NCBI GenBank assembly: GCA_033764875.1
Contig: JANRIO010000053.1
Span: forward strand, 1 to 64,000
Direction of reading: 5' to 3'
Length of the DNA: 64,000 nt
Source of the DNA: AWTP1-13 sp033764875
Lineage (GTDB): Bacteria > Pseudomonadota > Alphaproteobacteria > Rhizobiales > Hyphomicrobiaceae
Part shown: piece after piece, positions 8,153-16,067 of the stretch
Position numbering within the stretch: the first letter of the stretch is position 1
Layout: every line of letters starts with the position of its first letter
Notes under the pieces: generated by a model
The model's input: only the letters and a program-made list of their open reading frames with translations
The model's database searches: none
What the model was told of the DNA's origin: nothing
Program-made: the position numbers and the translations under genes

Positions 8153-9565
8153 TCAGTAGCGGTACTGGTCGCCCTTGAACGGGCCCTCTTGCTTGACGCC
8201 GATGTACTCGGCCTGGTCGGGGCGCAGCTTGGTCAGCTTGGCGCCGACCTTGGCCAGGTGCAGCATCGCCACCTTCTCGTCGAGGTGCTTGGGCAGCACG
8301 TAGACTTCCCTCTTGTACTTGCCGTCGGCGTTGTTGGCGTAGAGCTCGATCTGGGCCAGCGTCTGGTTGGTGAACGAGGCCGACATCACGAACGAGGGAT
8401 GACCCATGGCGTTGCCGAGGTTCACCAGCCGGCCCTGGCTCAGCAGGATGATGCGGCGGCCCGGCGCCAGCTCGATCTCGTCGACCTGGTCCTTGATGTT
8501 GGTCGTCTTGAAGTTCTTGAGGCTCGCGACCTGGATCTCGTTGTCGAAATGCCCGATGTTGCACACGATGGCGCGGTCCTTCATGGCGCGCATGTGCTCG
8601 AGCGTGATGACGTCCTTGTTGCCGGTGGCCGTGACGAAGATGTCGGCGCGCGGCGCCGCGTCCTCCATGGTCACGACCTCGTAGCCCTCCATCGCCGCCT
8701 GCAGCGCGCAGATCGGATCGATCTCGGACACCAGCACGCGGCAGCCGGCCTGGCGCAGCGACGCGGCCGACCCCTTGCCGACATCGCCGTAGCCGGCGAC
8801 CATCGCCACCTTGCCCGACATCATCACGTCGGTGCCGCGGCGGATGCCGTCGACGAGCGACTCACGGCAGCCGTAGAGGTTGTCGAACTTCGACTTCGTC
8901 ACGCTGTCGTTGACGTTGATGGCGGGCCACAGCAGCGTGCCCTTGCGCTGCATCTCGTACAGGCGGTGCACGCCCGTCGTGGTCTCCTCCGACACGCCCT
9001 TGATGGCGCGGCCGACCTCGCCGAACCAGCCCTTGGGCTTCTCGGCCAGGACGCGCTTGATCAGCGCGAACAGGATCTCCTCCTCCTCGGATCCCGCCTT
9101 GTCGAGGAACGCCGTGTCGCCGCTCTCGGCGCGCACGCCGAGGTGAATGAACAGCGTCGCGTCGCCGCCGTCGTCGAGGATCATGTTCGGCATGCCGCCG
9201 CCGTGCCACTCGAACAGCTTCAGCGTGTAGTCCCAGTACTCCTTCAGCGTCTCGCCCTTCACGGCGAACACCGGCGTGCCGGCCTCCGCGATGGCCGCGG
9301 CCGCGTGGTCCTGCGTCGAGTAGATGTTGCACGACACCCAGCGCACGTCGGCGCCGAGCGCCTTCAGCGTCTCGATCAGCACCGCCGTCTGGATCGTCAT
9401 GTGCAGCGAGCCGGCGATGCGGGCGCCCTTGAGCGGCTGCTTGGGCCCGTACTCGGCGCGCGTGGCCATCAGGCCCGGCATCTCCGTCTCGGCGATGGAG
9501 ATCTCCTTGCGGCCGAAGTCGGCAAGCCCGATGTCCTTCACGATGTAGTCGCTGGCACGCGCCAT
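8153..9565 (-). CDS. ahcY: S-adenosylhomocysteine hydrolase
   Basis: Cytoplasmic NAD-dependent hydrolysis of S-adenosylhomocysteine to adenosine and homocysteine, completing the methyl cycle. 470 residues from ATG 9565 (MARASDYIVKDIGLADFG), selected because GAGGAGC sits 7 bases upstream; a further in-frame ATG at 9613 lacks this. Diagnostic segments are NIYSTQDHAAAA, ESLVDGIRRGTDVM, the NAD loop VAGYGDVGKGSA, and the C-terminal GPFKGDQYRY that reaches the neighbouring subunit's NAD site. It includes the roughly 40-residue insert common to bacterial long forms. It is transcribed alone toward the convergent caspase/fusion unit. Confidence 0.97.
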   Translation of the reverse strand: MARASDYIVKDIGLADFGRKEISIAETEMPGLMATRAEYGPKQPLKGARIAGSLHMTIQTAVLIETLKALGADVRWVSCNIYSTQDHAAAAIAEAGTPVFAVKGETLKEYWDYTLKLFEWHGGGMPNMILDDGGDATLFIHLGVRAESGDTAFLDKAGSEEEEILFALIKRVLAEKPKGWFGEVGRAIKGVSEETTTGVHRLYEMQRKGTLLWPAINVNDSVTKSKFDNLYGCRESLVDGIRRGTDVMMSGKVAMVAGYGDVGKGSAASLRQAGCRVLVSEIDPICALQAAMEGYEVVTMEDAAPRADIFVTATGNKDVITLEHMRAMKDRAIVCNIGHFDNEIQVASLKNFKTTNIKDQVDEIELAPGRRIILLSQGRLVNLGNAMGHPSFVMSASFTNQTLAQIELYANNADGKYKREVYVLPKHLDEKVAMLHLAKVGAKLTKLRPDQAEYIGVKQEGPFKGDQYRY

Positions 9566-9946
9566 GTTGGTTAGCTCCTCGCTCCTAGAGAATTGAATTA
9601 ATTGAGAGTTCACGATCTTCCCGGCCGCTTCGCGCGGCCTCGTCGGCGCCCGCTCGCCTGGGCCCCGGGGTATCCTTGCGCGCGAACGTATAGCCAGTCC
9701 CGCCCATCAAGGCAATAAAGACATAAACAAGTCGTTATATCCCGCGTCGCAATTGCTCCCTCCCACCGGTATTGGTAAAGCCGACTGTCCGAGGAAGGAT
9801 TGCCGCCGCACCCGTCCGGGCAGGCCGGCACGGCAAAGGCCCAGACGGGCCCCGCGCTCCGCAGACTGAGCCGCATGCGAGGCCGCACGCGGCGCCGGCG
9901 CCGGCGCCCGACGCCGCCCGCGGCCGGTGGCGGCGGCGAGCCGTCC
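9566..9946 (-). promoter_or_regulatory. ahcY leader/promoter region with possible operator
   Basis: This 381-bp gap holds the ahcY upstream region and the tail after the fumarate reductase operon. An AT-rich block at 9714-9740 contains ATAAAGAC (9715-9722) and its near-inverse GTCGTTAT (9731-9738), 7 of 8 matching around an 8-bp spacer. It is a candidate operator for a methionine-cycle regulator; the idea of a SahR-type site is inference only. I could not fold a convincing SAH riboswitch. The segment next to the fumarate reductase gene is GGCGCC-rich with no gene seen. Confidence 0.35.
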
Positions 9947-11677
9947 CTACTCCGCCGCGGCGGGCGCATCCTTGAGCAGCGTGTCGCCCGGCTTGACGCG
10001 GGTGAAGTCGACCGGCGCGCTGGCGATCGACAGCCGGCCGTCGACGAGCTGGGACAGCGTGTAGGTGCTGGTCGCCAGGTCGCCGGCCTTGGGGAAGTCC
10101 TCGCGGAAGTGGGCCCCGCGGCTGTCCTGGCGCTCGAGGGCGGCAAGCGTGACGACGCGCGAGATCTCGACGAGCGAGCGCAGGTTCAGCCAGTCGTGCC
10201 AGGTGAGGTTGAAGGCGCGCTCGGAGGTGGCGACACCGGTGCCGAGCAGCTCGGCCTCGATGCTGTCGAGCTCTCCCAGCGCCCGCGTCATGCCGGCGGC
10301 GCTGCGGATGACGCCGACATCGTCCCACATCAGGTCCATGAGGCGCTCGCGCAGGGCGTTGAGGTCGCCCGCCGGCTTGCCGAACGGGTGCAGCGCCCGC
10401 GCCGCCTCGGCGGCGACGGCCTCCATGTCGGGCTCGCGCCAGTGCGGCGTCTTTGCGATGAAGTCCGCCATCACGTCCCCGGCGATGCCGCCGAACACGG
10501 TGGAGTTGGCGACGCCGTTGCCGCCCAGCCGATTGGCGCCGTGCATGCCGCCGGCATCCTCGCCAGCCACGAACAGCCCGGCAAGCCCGGTGCCGGTGTC
10601 GATGTCGCACACGAGCCCGCCCATGAAGTAGTGCGCCGTCGGCACCACCTCGACGAGCCCGCCGGCGAGGTCGAAGCCGCAGTCGGCGCAGCGCTCGACC
10701 ATGCCCTTGAACTGCTTGGCCACCTTCTCGGGGCCCAGGTGCGCCATCTTGATGTAGACGCCGCCGTTAGGCGTCGTGTTGCCCCGGCGCATCTCGTCGT
10801 AGATGCATTGCGAGATGAAGTCGCGCGTGGCCCGCTCGCCGCGCTCGGAGCGCGCCAGCATGAAGCGCTCGCCCTGGCCGTTGAGCAGATGCCCGCCGGC
10901 GCCGCGCAGGCCCTCCTCCAGCACGGTGCCGGTCATGCGCGTGCCCTTGCCAGCGAGCAGGCCCGTGGGGTGGAACTGCACCATCTCCATGTCGCGCAAG
11001 GGCAGGCCGGCACGCAGCGCCATGGCCAGGCCGTCCATGCTCTTGTCGCCCGACGGCGTGTGGTAGCGGTACATGGTGGGACCGCCGCCGGTGGCCAGCA
11101 GCACCGCGCGGGCCTCGACCAGCAGCATGGCGCCGGTGCGGATGTCGATCATCAGCACGCCGGCGAGCGCGGTCCCGGACCGGTCCTTGACCAGCGCCAC
11201 GGCCCGGTGCTCCTCCAGCCGCTCGATGCGCCGCGCCCACACCTGCTCCATGAGCCGGTTGATGATCTCGATGCCGGTGAGATCGCCCTTGTGCACGGTG
11301 CGGTCGAAGGTCTGGCCGGCGAAGGCCTTGCCGTGCAGGCTGCCGTCGGGATTGCGGTCGAAGAAGCAGCCGATCTCGTTCTCCAGCTCGCGCACCCGCT
11401 CGGGCGCCGTGGCGACGAGGCGCCAGGCGAGGTCCTGGTTGGGAAGCCAGGCGCCGCCGACGATGGTGTCCATGAAATGCCGCTCGACGCTGTCGCCCGG
11501 GATCAGCGAGACGTTGTAGCCGCCCTGCACCATGCGGGTGCAGCCGCACTTGCCGATCAGACCCTTGGTGGCGATGGTGATGCGCGCGGCCGGCGCCGCC
11601 TTGTGGGCGTGCAGCGCCGCGAACAGGCCGGCGCCGCCGGAGCCGAGAATGAGGATGTCGGTCTTGACCCGTTGCAT
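9947..11677 (-). CDS. frdA: Fumarate reductase/succinate dehydrogenase flavoprotein subunit
   Basis: 576 residues from ATG 11677, with AAGGAGG nine bases upstream. It is the FAD/substrate subunit of a membrane quinone-linked fumarate/succinate enzyme. The dinucleotide fold LGSGGAGLFAALHA is at 11-24. Active-site motifs retained are QFHPTG, EEGLRGAGG, TAHYFMGG and HGANRLGGN. The normal His of the covalent FAD site (HTVAAxGG) is replaced: the segment reads CTRMVQGG, with Cys46 in its place, so FAD is probably non-covalent. E. coli FrdA lacking that His is known to keep fumarate reduction but lose succinate oxidation. It is the last gene of a B-D-C-A operon. Confidence 0.88.
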   Translation of the reverse strand: MQRVKTDILILGSGGAGLFAALHAHKAAPAARITIATKGLIGKCGCTRMVQGGYNVSLIPGDSVERHFMDTIVGGAWLPNQDLAWRLVATAPERVRELENEIGCFFDRNPDGSLHGKAFAGQTFDRTVHKGDLTGIEIINRLMEQVWARRIERLEEHRAVALVKDRSGTALAGVLMIDIRTGAMLLVEARAVLLATGGGPTMYRYHTPSGDKSMDGLAMALRAGLPLRDMEMVQFHPTGLLAGKGTRMTGTVLEEGLRGAGGHLLNGQGERFMLARSERGERATRDFISQCIYDEMRRGNTTPNGGVYIKMAHLGPEKVAKQFKGMVERCADCGFDLAGGLVEVVPTAHYFMGGLVCDIDTGTGLAGLFVAGEDAGGMHGANRLGGNGVANSTVFGGIAGDVMADFIAKTPHWREPDMEAVAAEAARALHPFGKPAGDLNALRERLMDLMWDDVGVIRSAAGMTRALGELDSIEAELLGTGVATSERAFNLTWHDWLNLRSLVEISRVVTLAALERQDSRGAHFREDFPKAGDLATSTYTLSQLVDGRLSIASAPVDFTRVKPGDTLLKDAPAAAE

Positions 11678-11691
11678 CGTGCAGGGCCTCC

Positions 11692-12069
11692 TTACAGGGC
11701 TCTGAGCAGCAGCACCACGGCGGCGGCGACGGCCATGGCGGCAAGGGCGGCGGCCTTCTGGCCGCTGCGCCAGGGCAGCGCCTCGACGACGAGGAGGCGC
11801 AGGCCGCCCAGCAGATGCACGACGAGGGCGGCGACGAGGCCCGCCTCGGCGAGCTTGACCAGCGGCTGCTCGGTCCAGCGCAGGAAGCCGTCGAGCCGCG
11901 CCTCGCCCTCGATGGCGAGCCCGAGCACCAGGAAGTGCAGGGGCAGGAAGATGGCCAGCGCCAGCCCCGACAGGCGGTGCACGATGGCCGCGATCCAGAG
12001 CAGGTTGCGCCGGTGGCCGGCGTCGCGCCGCCGGTCGTGGCCGGATCTCGAAGGTGCCGCCAGCGTCAT
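11692..12069 (-). CDS. Succinate dehydrogenase/fumarate reductase cytochrome b-type membrane subunit
   Basis: 125 residues with three hydrophobic helices (about 24-50, 70-95 and 105-125). The first contains HRLSGLALAIFLPLHFLVLG, the typical SdhC-like start with His residues positioned for haem b or quinone binding. It anchors the FrdA/FrdB dimer in the inner membrane. It overlaps the preceding membrane-subunit gene by 4 bp (ATGA) and lies 14 bp before the flavoprotein gene, so translation is probably coupled. Assignment to the C or D position is uncertain. Confidence 0.82.
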   Translation of the reverse strand: MTLAAPSRSGHDRRRDAGHRRNLLWIAAIVHRLSGLALAIFLPLHFLVLGLAIEGEARLDGFLRWTEQPLVKLAEAGLVAALVVHLLGGLRLLVVEALPWRSGQKAAALAAMAVAAAVVLLLRAL

Positions 12070-12398
12070 GGGCCCACCACGGCCAGCACGGCGCGCAGGC
12101 CGAGGACGACAAGCAGCAGGCCGGTCACCCACATCGCCATGTCGCGTGCCGCCGCCGGCAGCGGCGTCCACTCGCGCGCGATGGCACGCACGCCGATGCC
12201 GGCGTGCACGGCCGCCAGCACCACGAACAGGCCGTAGAAGGCCCCCCAGGCGAGGCTGCCGCGGGTGCGCGCAAGGACGTCGGCGGCGGTGAGGCCGTGG
12301 CCGGTGGCGATATAGATGACGACGAGATGCACCAGGATCAGCGGCGCCAGCAGCGCCGCCGTCGCCCGCTGCAGCAGGTAGAGGCGCATCTCGCGCAT
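12066..12398 (-). CDS. Second fumarate reductase/succinate dehydrogenase membrane subunit
   Basis: 110 residues from ATG 12398, three membrane helices (about 10-32, 46-70 and 84-108). LLQRATAALLAPLILVHLVVIY places one His in the first helix and VVLAAVHAGIGVRA another in the second, suited to haem or quinone ligation. The start is 2 bp after the stop of the iron-sulfur gene and the end overlaps the next gene by 4 bp. It is recognised mainly from position and hydrophobic pattern. With its partner it would complete a four-subunit quinone-reactive complex. Confidence 0.8.
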   Translation of the reverse strand: MREMRLYLLQRATAALLAPLILVHLVVIYIATGHGLTAADVLARTRGSLAWGAFYGLFVVLAAVHAGIGVRAIAREWTPLPAAARDMAMWVTGLLLVVLGLRAVLAVVGP

Positions 12399-12400
12399 GT

Positions 12401-13165
12401 CTAGATCTCCCCCTTGAGATAGGCCTCGACGGCGCGGCGCTTCAGGCTCGCGATCGAGCCCGTGGGATCGAGGTTGGCCGGGCAGTGCTCGGCGCAGGAG
12501 GTGTGCGTGTGGCAGCTCTGGCAGCCGCCCTCGGCGCTGACGGCGCGCAGGCGCTCGGCATTGCCGGCGTCGCGGGCGTCGTTGACCAGCGTCCAGGCGC
12601 GGTTGAGCGCAGCGGGCCCCAGGTATTTCTCGTTCCAGCGCACCGCATCGCAGGCGGCATAGCACACGCCGCAATTGATGCACTCGATCGCCTTGTCGAT
12701 GGCGGTGCGGGCGGCGGGCGCGATGCGCGCGATCGGATCGGCCCGCGTCTGGGAGGGCTGGAAGCGCCCCTGCGCGGCCTGCCATTTCTCGAAGAACACG
12801 CGCATGTCGGCGGCGAGGTCCTTGATCACCGGCATGTTGGCGAGCGGCGCGATCTCGAGCCGGCCGTTCTCGACCACCTTGGAGATGTGGGTGCGGCAGG
12901 TCCACCGCGGGCGGCCGTTCACGGTCATGGCACAGCTTCCGCAGACGCCGACGCGGCAGGCGAAGCGGTAGGACAGCGTCGGATCGAGCACGCGCTGGAT
13001 GTAGGTGACGACGTCGAGCACGGTCTGGCTCGCCTGCGTCGGCACGGCGTAGGTGACGTAGGAGCCTCGCTCGCCGCCACGCCACACGGAGACCTCGATC
13101 GGCGCCGTTTGTTGCGCTGCAGCACGCGGCGCGTCCCCGCCGGATCCCGGATGCGTGCTGGTCAT
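12401..13165 (-). CDS. frdB: Fumarate reductase/succinate dehydrogenase iron-sulfur subunit
   Basis: 254 residues from ATG 13165 (MTSTHPGSGG); GGAAG lies upstream, and an in-frame ATG at 13216 is less well placed. It carries electrons from FAD to quinone through three clusters. The [2Fe-2S] site is CRVGVCGSC with a later Cys in RPRWTC. The [4Fe-4S] and [3Fe-4S] Cys sets are CINCGVCYAAC and CHTHTSCAEHCP. It is the first gene of the operon and divergent from a TTT solute-binding protein gene. Family membership is clear; the direction of reaction depends on the unusual flavoprotein partner. Confidence 0.92.
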   Translation of the reverse strand: MTSTHPGSGGDAPRAAAQQTAPIEVSVWRGGERGSYVTYAVPTQASQTVLDVVTYIQRVLDPTLSYRFACRVGVCGSCAMTVNGRPRWTCRTHISKVVENGRLEIAPLANMPVIKDLAADMRVFFEKWQAAQGRFQPSQTRADPIARIAPAARTAIDKAIECINCGVCYAACDAVRWNEKYLGPAALNRAWTLVNDARDAGNAERLRAVSAEGGCQSCHTHTSCAEHCPANLDPTGSIASLKRRAVEAYLKGEI

Positions 13166-13319
13166 GCGGGGACTGCTTCCTTTCGGCCTAGTCATTCCAA
13201 AGCGGAATTTGCGCAACTTTGCTTCGCAGCGGATGCGCTTGCTTTTGTGTGCGCCTCCTCTTGCACAAGTAGCGCAGCTGGATCAGATTCCCAAGGCACT
13301 AAGAAACGCTAGGGAGCAA
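13166..13319. promoter_or_regulatory. Divergent promoter region between frd operon and TTT binding protein
   Basis: 154 bp shared by two outward-facing transcription units linked by C4-dicarboxylate metabolism. ATTCC-AAAGC-GGAAT lies near 13194-13208, and CTTTTGTG...CACAAG near 13240-13268 forms an imperfect inverted repeat. The ribosome-binding site AGGGAG precedes ATG 13320. No Fnr-type TTGAT-N4-ATCAA site was found. Shared control is inference. Confidence 0.4.
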
Positions 13320-14315
13320 ATGTCCATGTCGCGATTGAATTGGATTCGAGAGGCGCTGGTGGGCGCTGCCGCCTGTGCGGCGGTGCTGGCATCGGCCCTG
13401 CCGGCTGCGGCCGAATACCCTGAGCGGCCGATCACGGTGATCGTGCCGTTCGCGGCTGGCGGTCCCACCGACGTCGTCGCACGGCTCCTCGGCGAGCACA
13501 TGTCGCGCGTGCTGGGACAGCAGCTCGTGGTCGAGAACGTCGGCGGCGCCGGCGGCACCACGGGCATGTCGCGCGTCGCCGCCGCGACACCCGACGGCTA
13601 CACCATCGGCGTCGGCAACATGGGCACGCAATCGGCGGCCCCGGCGCTCTATGCCAACCTCAAGTACGATCCGGCCAAGAGCTTCGACCAGATCGGCATC
13701 GCCAATTTCACCCCGCAGGCCATCGTGGCCAAGAAGGAGACGGCCGCCAAGGACCTGAAGGAGTTCATAGACTATCTGAAGGCCAACAGCACCAAGCTGT
13801 CCTACGCCCACGCCGGCGTCGGCTCCATCTCGCACGTGTCGGGCACCTTGTTCAACGCCAAGTACGGCCTCAAGCCGGGCATGGTCGCCTACCGCGGCAC
13901 GGGCCCAGCGCTCACCGATCTCGTCGCCGGCCAGGTCGACTACATCGTCGACCAGTCGCTGAACGTCATCCCGCAGATCAAGGCCGGCACCGTCAAGGCC
14001 TTTGCCGTCGCCGCCAAGGAGCGGCTTGCCAGCCTGCCCGACGTGCCGACGACGGGCGAGCTCGGATCGGACTTCCAGTTCAGCGCCTGGAACGCCGTGG
14101 TCGGGCCCAAGGGCATGCCGAAGGAGGTCGTCGCCAAGCTCGTTGCGGCCCTGAACAAGGCGCTCGACAATCCGACCGTCATCGATCGCTACGTCACGCT
14201 GGGCAGCACCGCGCCCAAGCCCGAGGAGCGCGGTCCTGAGGGCCTGCAGCGGCTTGTCGAGCGCGAGATGGCCTACATCACGCCCATCCTCAAGGCGGCA
14301 AGCACCAGCAACTGA
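13320..14315 (+). CDS. TTT/Bug-family periplasmic solute-binding protein
   Basis: 331 residues with a signal peptide ending near AAA|EYPE (about residue 32). The mature protein starts with the family hallmark YPERPITVIVPFAAGGPTD and continues with VVENVGGAGGTTGM and ISHVSGTLFNAKYG, ending with the usual VEREMAYITPILK helix. These proteins deliver carboxylates such as tricarboxylates, tartrate or aromatic acids to TctAB-type transporters. No TctA/TctB gene is adjacent, which is common for orphan Bug proteins. Its placement between fumarate reductase and a fumarase/tartrate dehydratase suggests a C4-dicarboxylate ligand; that is inference. Confidence 0.9.
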   Translation: MSMSRLNWIREALVGAAACAAVLASALPAAAEYPERPITVIVPFAAGGPTDVVARLLGEHMSRVLGQQLVVENVGGAGGTTGMSRVAAATPDGYTIGVGNMGTQSAAPALYANLKYDPAKSFDQIGIANFTPQAIVAKKETAAKDLKEFIDYLKANSTKLSYAHAGVGSISHVSGTLFNAKYGLKPGMVAYRGTGPALTDLVAGQVDYIVDQSLNVIPQIKAGTVKAFAVAAKERLASLPDVPTTGELGSDFQFSAWNAVVGPKGMPKEVVAKLVAALNKALDNPTVIDRYVTLGSTAPKPEERGPEGLQRLVEREMAYITPILKAASTSN

Positions 14316-14340
14316 AGGCGGCGGCATCGCCGCCGCCTTC
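14314..14340 (+). terminator. GC-rich hairpin overlapping the stop codon of the TTT gene
   Basis: Perfect 12-bp stem GAAGGCGGCGGC-ATC-GCCGCCGCCTTC that begins within the TGA stop. No T-run follows, so it may act as an mRNA-stabilising end as much as a terminator. Confidence 0.6.
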
Positions 14341-14362
14341 CGGCCGGCGCCCCGCGGGGGTG

Positions 14363-14419
14363 TCGGAACGCGCATGCGATCTCGGAACGCGCAAGCGATT
14401 CCGGAGCGCGGACGAGATC
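14363..14419 (+). repeat. Three tandem 19-bp direct repeats upstream of dehydratase gene
   Basis: Three units in exact 19-bp phase: TCGGAACGCGCATGCGATC, TCGGAACGCGCAAGCGATT and CCGGAGCGCGGACGAGATC. The first two differ at two positions; the third is more diverged. They lie about 100 bp before ATG 14516. The spacing, near two helical turns, would suit cooperative binding of a regulator to the fumarase/tartrate dehydratase promoter, but they could also be mobile-repeat debris. Confidence 0.55.
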
Positions 14420-14515
14420 TGGAAAGCTGTTGTTTCGCGAGCCGTCTTGCGCGCGCGCGCGAAGTGGCAAGAATGAGGGCGCGGCGCCGGTGCGCGCCGC
14501 GTCCGGAGAGACGGC

Positions 14516-15478
14516 ATGATTGCGACATCGGTGCTTCAGAGCACGGCCGAGACGCTGATGGCGAAAGCCGCCATCGAGATCCCGCAGGATTATCTGGGCG
14601 GCCTGCGCGCCTGCGCCGACACCGAGAAGGGCGACCTCTCGGCCTTCGTCATCAAGGCCATGCTCGACAACTACGACGCGGCCAAGGAGGACGCGCGGCC
14701 CATGTGCGGCGACACCGGCACGCCGCGCTGGTACGTGAAGATGGGCAACGAGGCCAGCATCGAGGGCGGGCCGATCGCGCTCGAGGCCGCGCTGCGCCGT
14801 GCCACGGCCAAGGCCACGCACGACGTGCCGCTCAGGCCGAACCGCGTGCACCCGCTCTGGCGCACGGATCACAACAACAACTGCGGCATCAACGCCCCCG
14901 AGATCGAGTACGCCTTCCACCCCGATGCCGACTGGGTGGATCTGACCACCGTGCACAAGGGCGGCCTGTTCGGCTCCGACTACCGCATGCTGTTTCCCTC
15001 CGACGGCATCGCCGGCATCAAGCGCTTCTTCCTCGACACGCTGGTGTCCTTCGGCAAGCGCGGGCTCGCCTGCCAGCCGGCCATCGTCGGCGTCGGGCTT
15101 GGCGGCTCCAAGGACACCTGCATGGTGCTCGGCAAGCAGGCGGCCTGCCTGCGCACGGTCGGCTCGCGCAATCCCGACCCCAAGATCGCCGCGCTGGAGG
15201 AGGAGCTGAAGGTCCTCGGCAACTCCATCGGCATGGGCGCCATGGGCTTCATGGGCTCCTCCATGGTGGTCGACTGCCACGTCGAGGTCGGCTACTGCCA
15301 CACCGGCGGCATGCCGATGAGCGTGCACATGTTCTGCCTCTCCTCCCGGCGGGCGACGGCGCGCATCTTCGCCGACGGCCGCGTCGCGTTCCGCACCGAC
15401 CCGGAATGGTTCACCGACTACATGCGCCGCACGACGGTGGAGTGGGAGGCGTCGCAACCCCGCGTCGCGGCCGAGTAG
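14516..15478 (+). CDS. Class I fumarate hydratase / L(+)-tartrate dehydratase alpha subunit
   Basis: 320 residues, the stand-alone N-terminal half of the iron-sulfur hydro-lyase family. It carries the [4Fe-4S] cluster for (de)hydration of fumarate/malate or tartrate/oxaloacetate. Cluster Cys candidates are Cys64 (MCGDTGTP), Cys123 (NNNCGINAP) and Cys202 (GGSKDTCMVLGK). DHNNNCGINAPEIEY and GGLFGSDYRMLFPSDG are typical of this split subgroup. The beta subunit gene lies downstream, separated only by kptA. Sequence does not separate fumarase from tartrate dehydratase; the neighbouring TTT and frd genes fit either. Confidence 0.88.
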   Translation: MIATSVLQSTAETLMAKAAIEIPQDYLGGLRACADTEKGDLSAFVIKAMLDNYDAAKEDARPMCGDTGTPRWYVKMGNEASIEGGPIALEAALRRATAKATHDVPLRPNRVHPLWRTDHNNNCGINAPEIEYAFHPDADWVDLTTVHKGGLFGSDYRMLFPSDGIAGIKRFFLDTLVSFGKRGLACQPAIVGVGLGGSKDTCMVLGKQAACLRTVGSRNPDPKIAALEEELKVLGNSIGMGAMGFMGSSMVVDCHVEVGYCHTGGMPMSVHMFCLSSRRATARIFADGRVAFRTDPEWFTDYMRRTTVEWEASQPRVAAE

Positions 15479-15503
15479 CGCCCGTGAGCGAGGCGGCCGT
15501 GGC

Positions 15504-16067
15504 ATGACAGGCGACCTCGTCGCTGCCAGCAAGTTCCTGAGCCGGGTGCTGCGGCACCGCCCGCAGGCGATCGGGCTCGTGCTCGATGCCGGCGGCTGGG
15601 CCGACATCGACGCGCTCATCGCCGCCGCCGGCCGGCACGGCATGGTGCTGTCGCGCGCCCACATCGCCCGCATCGTGGCGGAGAGCGACAAGCAGCGCTT
15701 CGCGCTCGACGCGGCCGGCCAGCGCATCCGCGCCAGCCAGGGTCATTCGATTGCCGTCGATCTCGGGCTTGCCGCCGTCGCGCCGCCGGCCGTCCTGTTC
15801 CACGGCACGACGGCGGCCGCGCTTGCGTCCATCCGCCGGCAAGGCTTGACCCGCCAGCGGCGCCATCACGTGCATCTGTCCCCCGACGCCCAGACCGCGC
15901 GCAAGGTCGGCAGCCGGCGCGGCAAGCCGGTGGTGCTGAGCGTGCGCGCGGGCGACATGGCGGGGCAGGGCGCCGCGTTCTACCGCTCGGCCAACGGCGT
16001 CTGGCTCACGGACGCCGTCCCGCCGCAGTTCATCGACTTCCCCTCGGACGAGCCCGGAGATCCCTGA
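15504..16067 (+). CDS. kptA: RNA 2'-phosphotransferase KptA/Tpt1
   Basis: 187 residues, the family length. It transfers an internal RNA 2'-phosphate to NAD+, forming ADP-ribose 1'',2''-cyclic phosphate and nicotinamide. An N-terminal winged-helix lobe has SKFLSRVLRHRP with Arg17/His18. Arg65 lies in KQRF. The NAD lobe has LFHGT (98-102), GLTRQRRHHVHLS, and the C-terminal ANGVWLTDAVPPQFI. All core residues appear present. In eukaryotes the enzyme finishes tRNA splicing; its bacterial substrate is unknown. The gene sits 25 bp after the alpha-subunit gene, and its TGA overlaps the ATG of the beta-subunit gene by one base, so it is co-translated with the dehydratase. Confidence 0.93.
   Translation: MTGDLVAASKFLSRVLRHRPQAIGLVLDAGGWADIDALIAAAGRHGMVLSRAHIARIVAESDKQRFALDAAGQRIRASQGHSIAVDLGLAAVAPPAVLFHGTTAAALASIRRQGLTRQRRHHVHLSPDAQTARKVGSRRGKPVVLSVRAGDMAGQGAAFYRSANGVWLTDAVPPQFIDFPSDEPGDP

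Noticed and set aside
8147..9574. A 475-codon open frame opposite ahcY
   Set aside because: Antisense shadow of a strongly conserved enzyme; no domain, no ribosome-binding site.
9566..9714. Possible SAH riboswitch upstream of ahcY
   Set aside because: No convincing pseudoknot or conserved core could be folded by eye; only an AT-rich inverted repeat further upstream is supportable. A covariance-model search would decide.
9800..12292. An 830-codon open frame on the plus strand opposite the fumarate reductase genes
   Set aside because: Composition is Arg/His/Pro-rich shadow translation of a GC-rich gene; the opposite strand encodes clear, motif-bearing proteins over the whole stretch.
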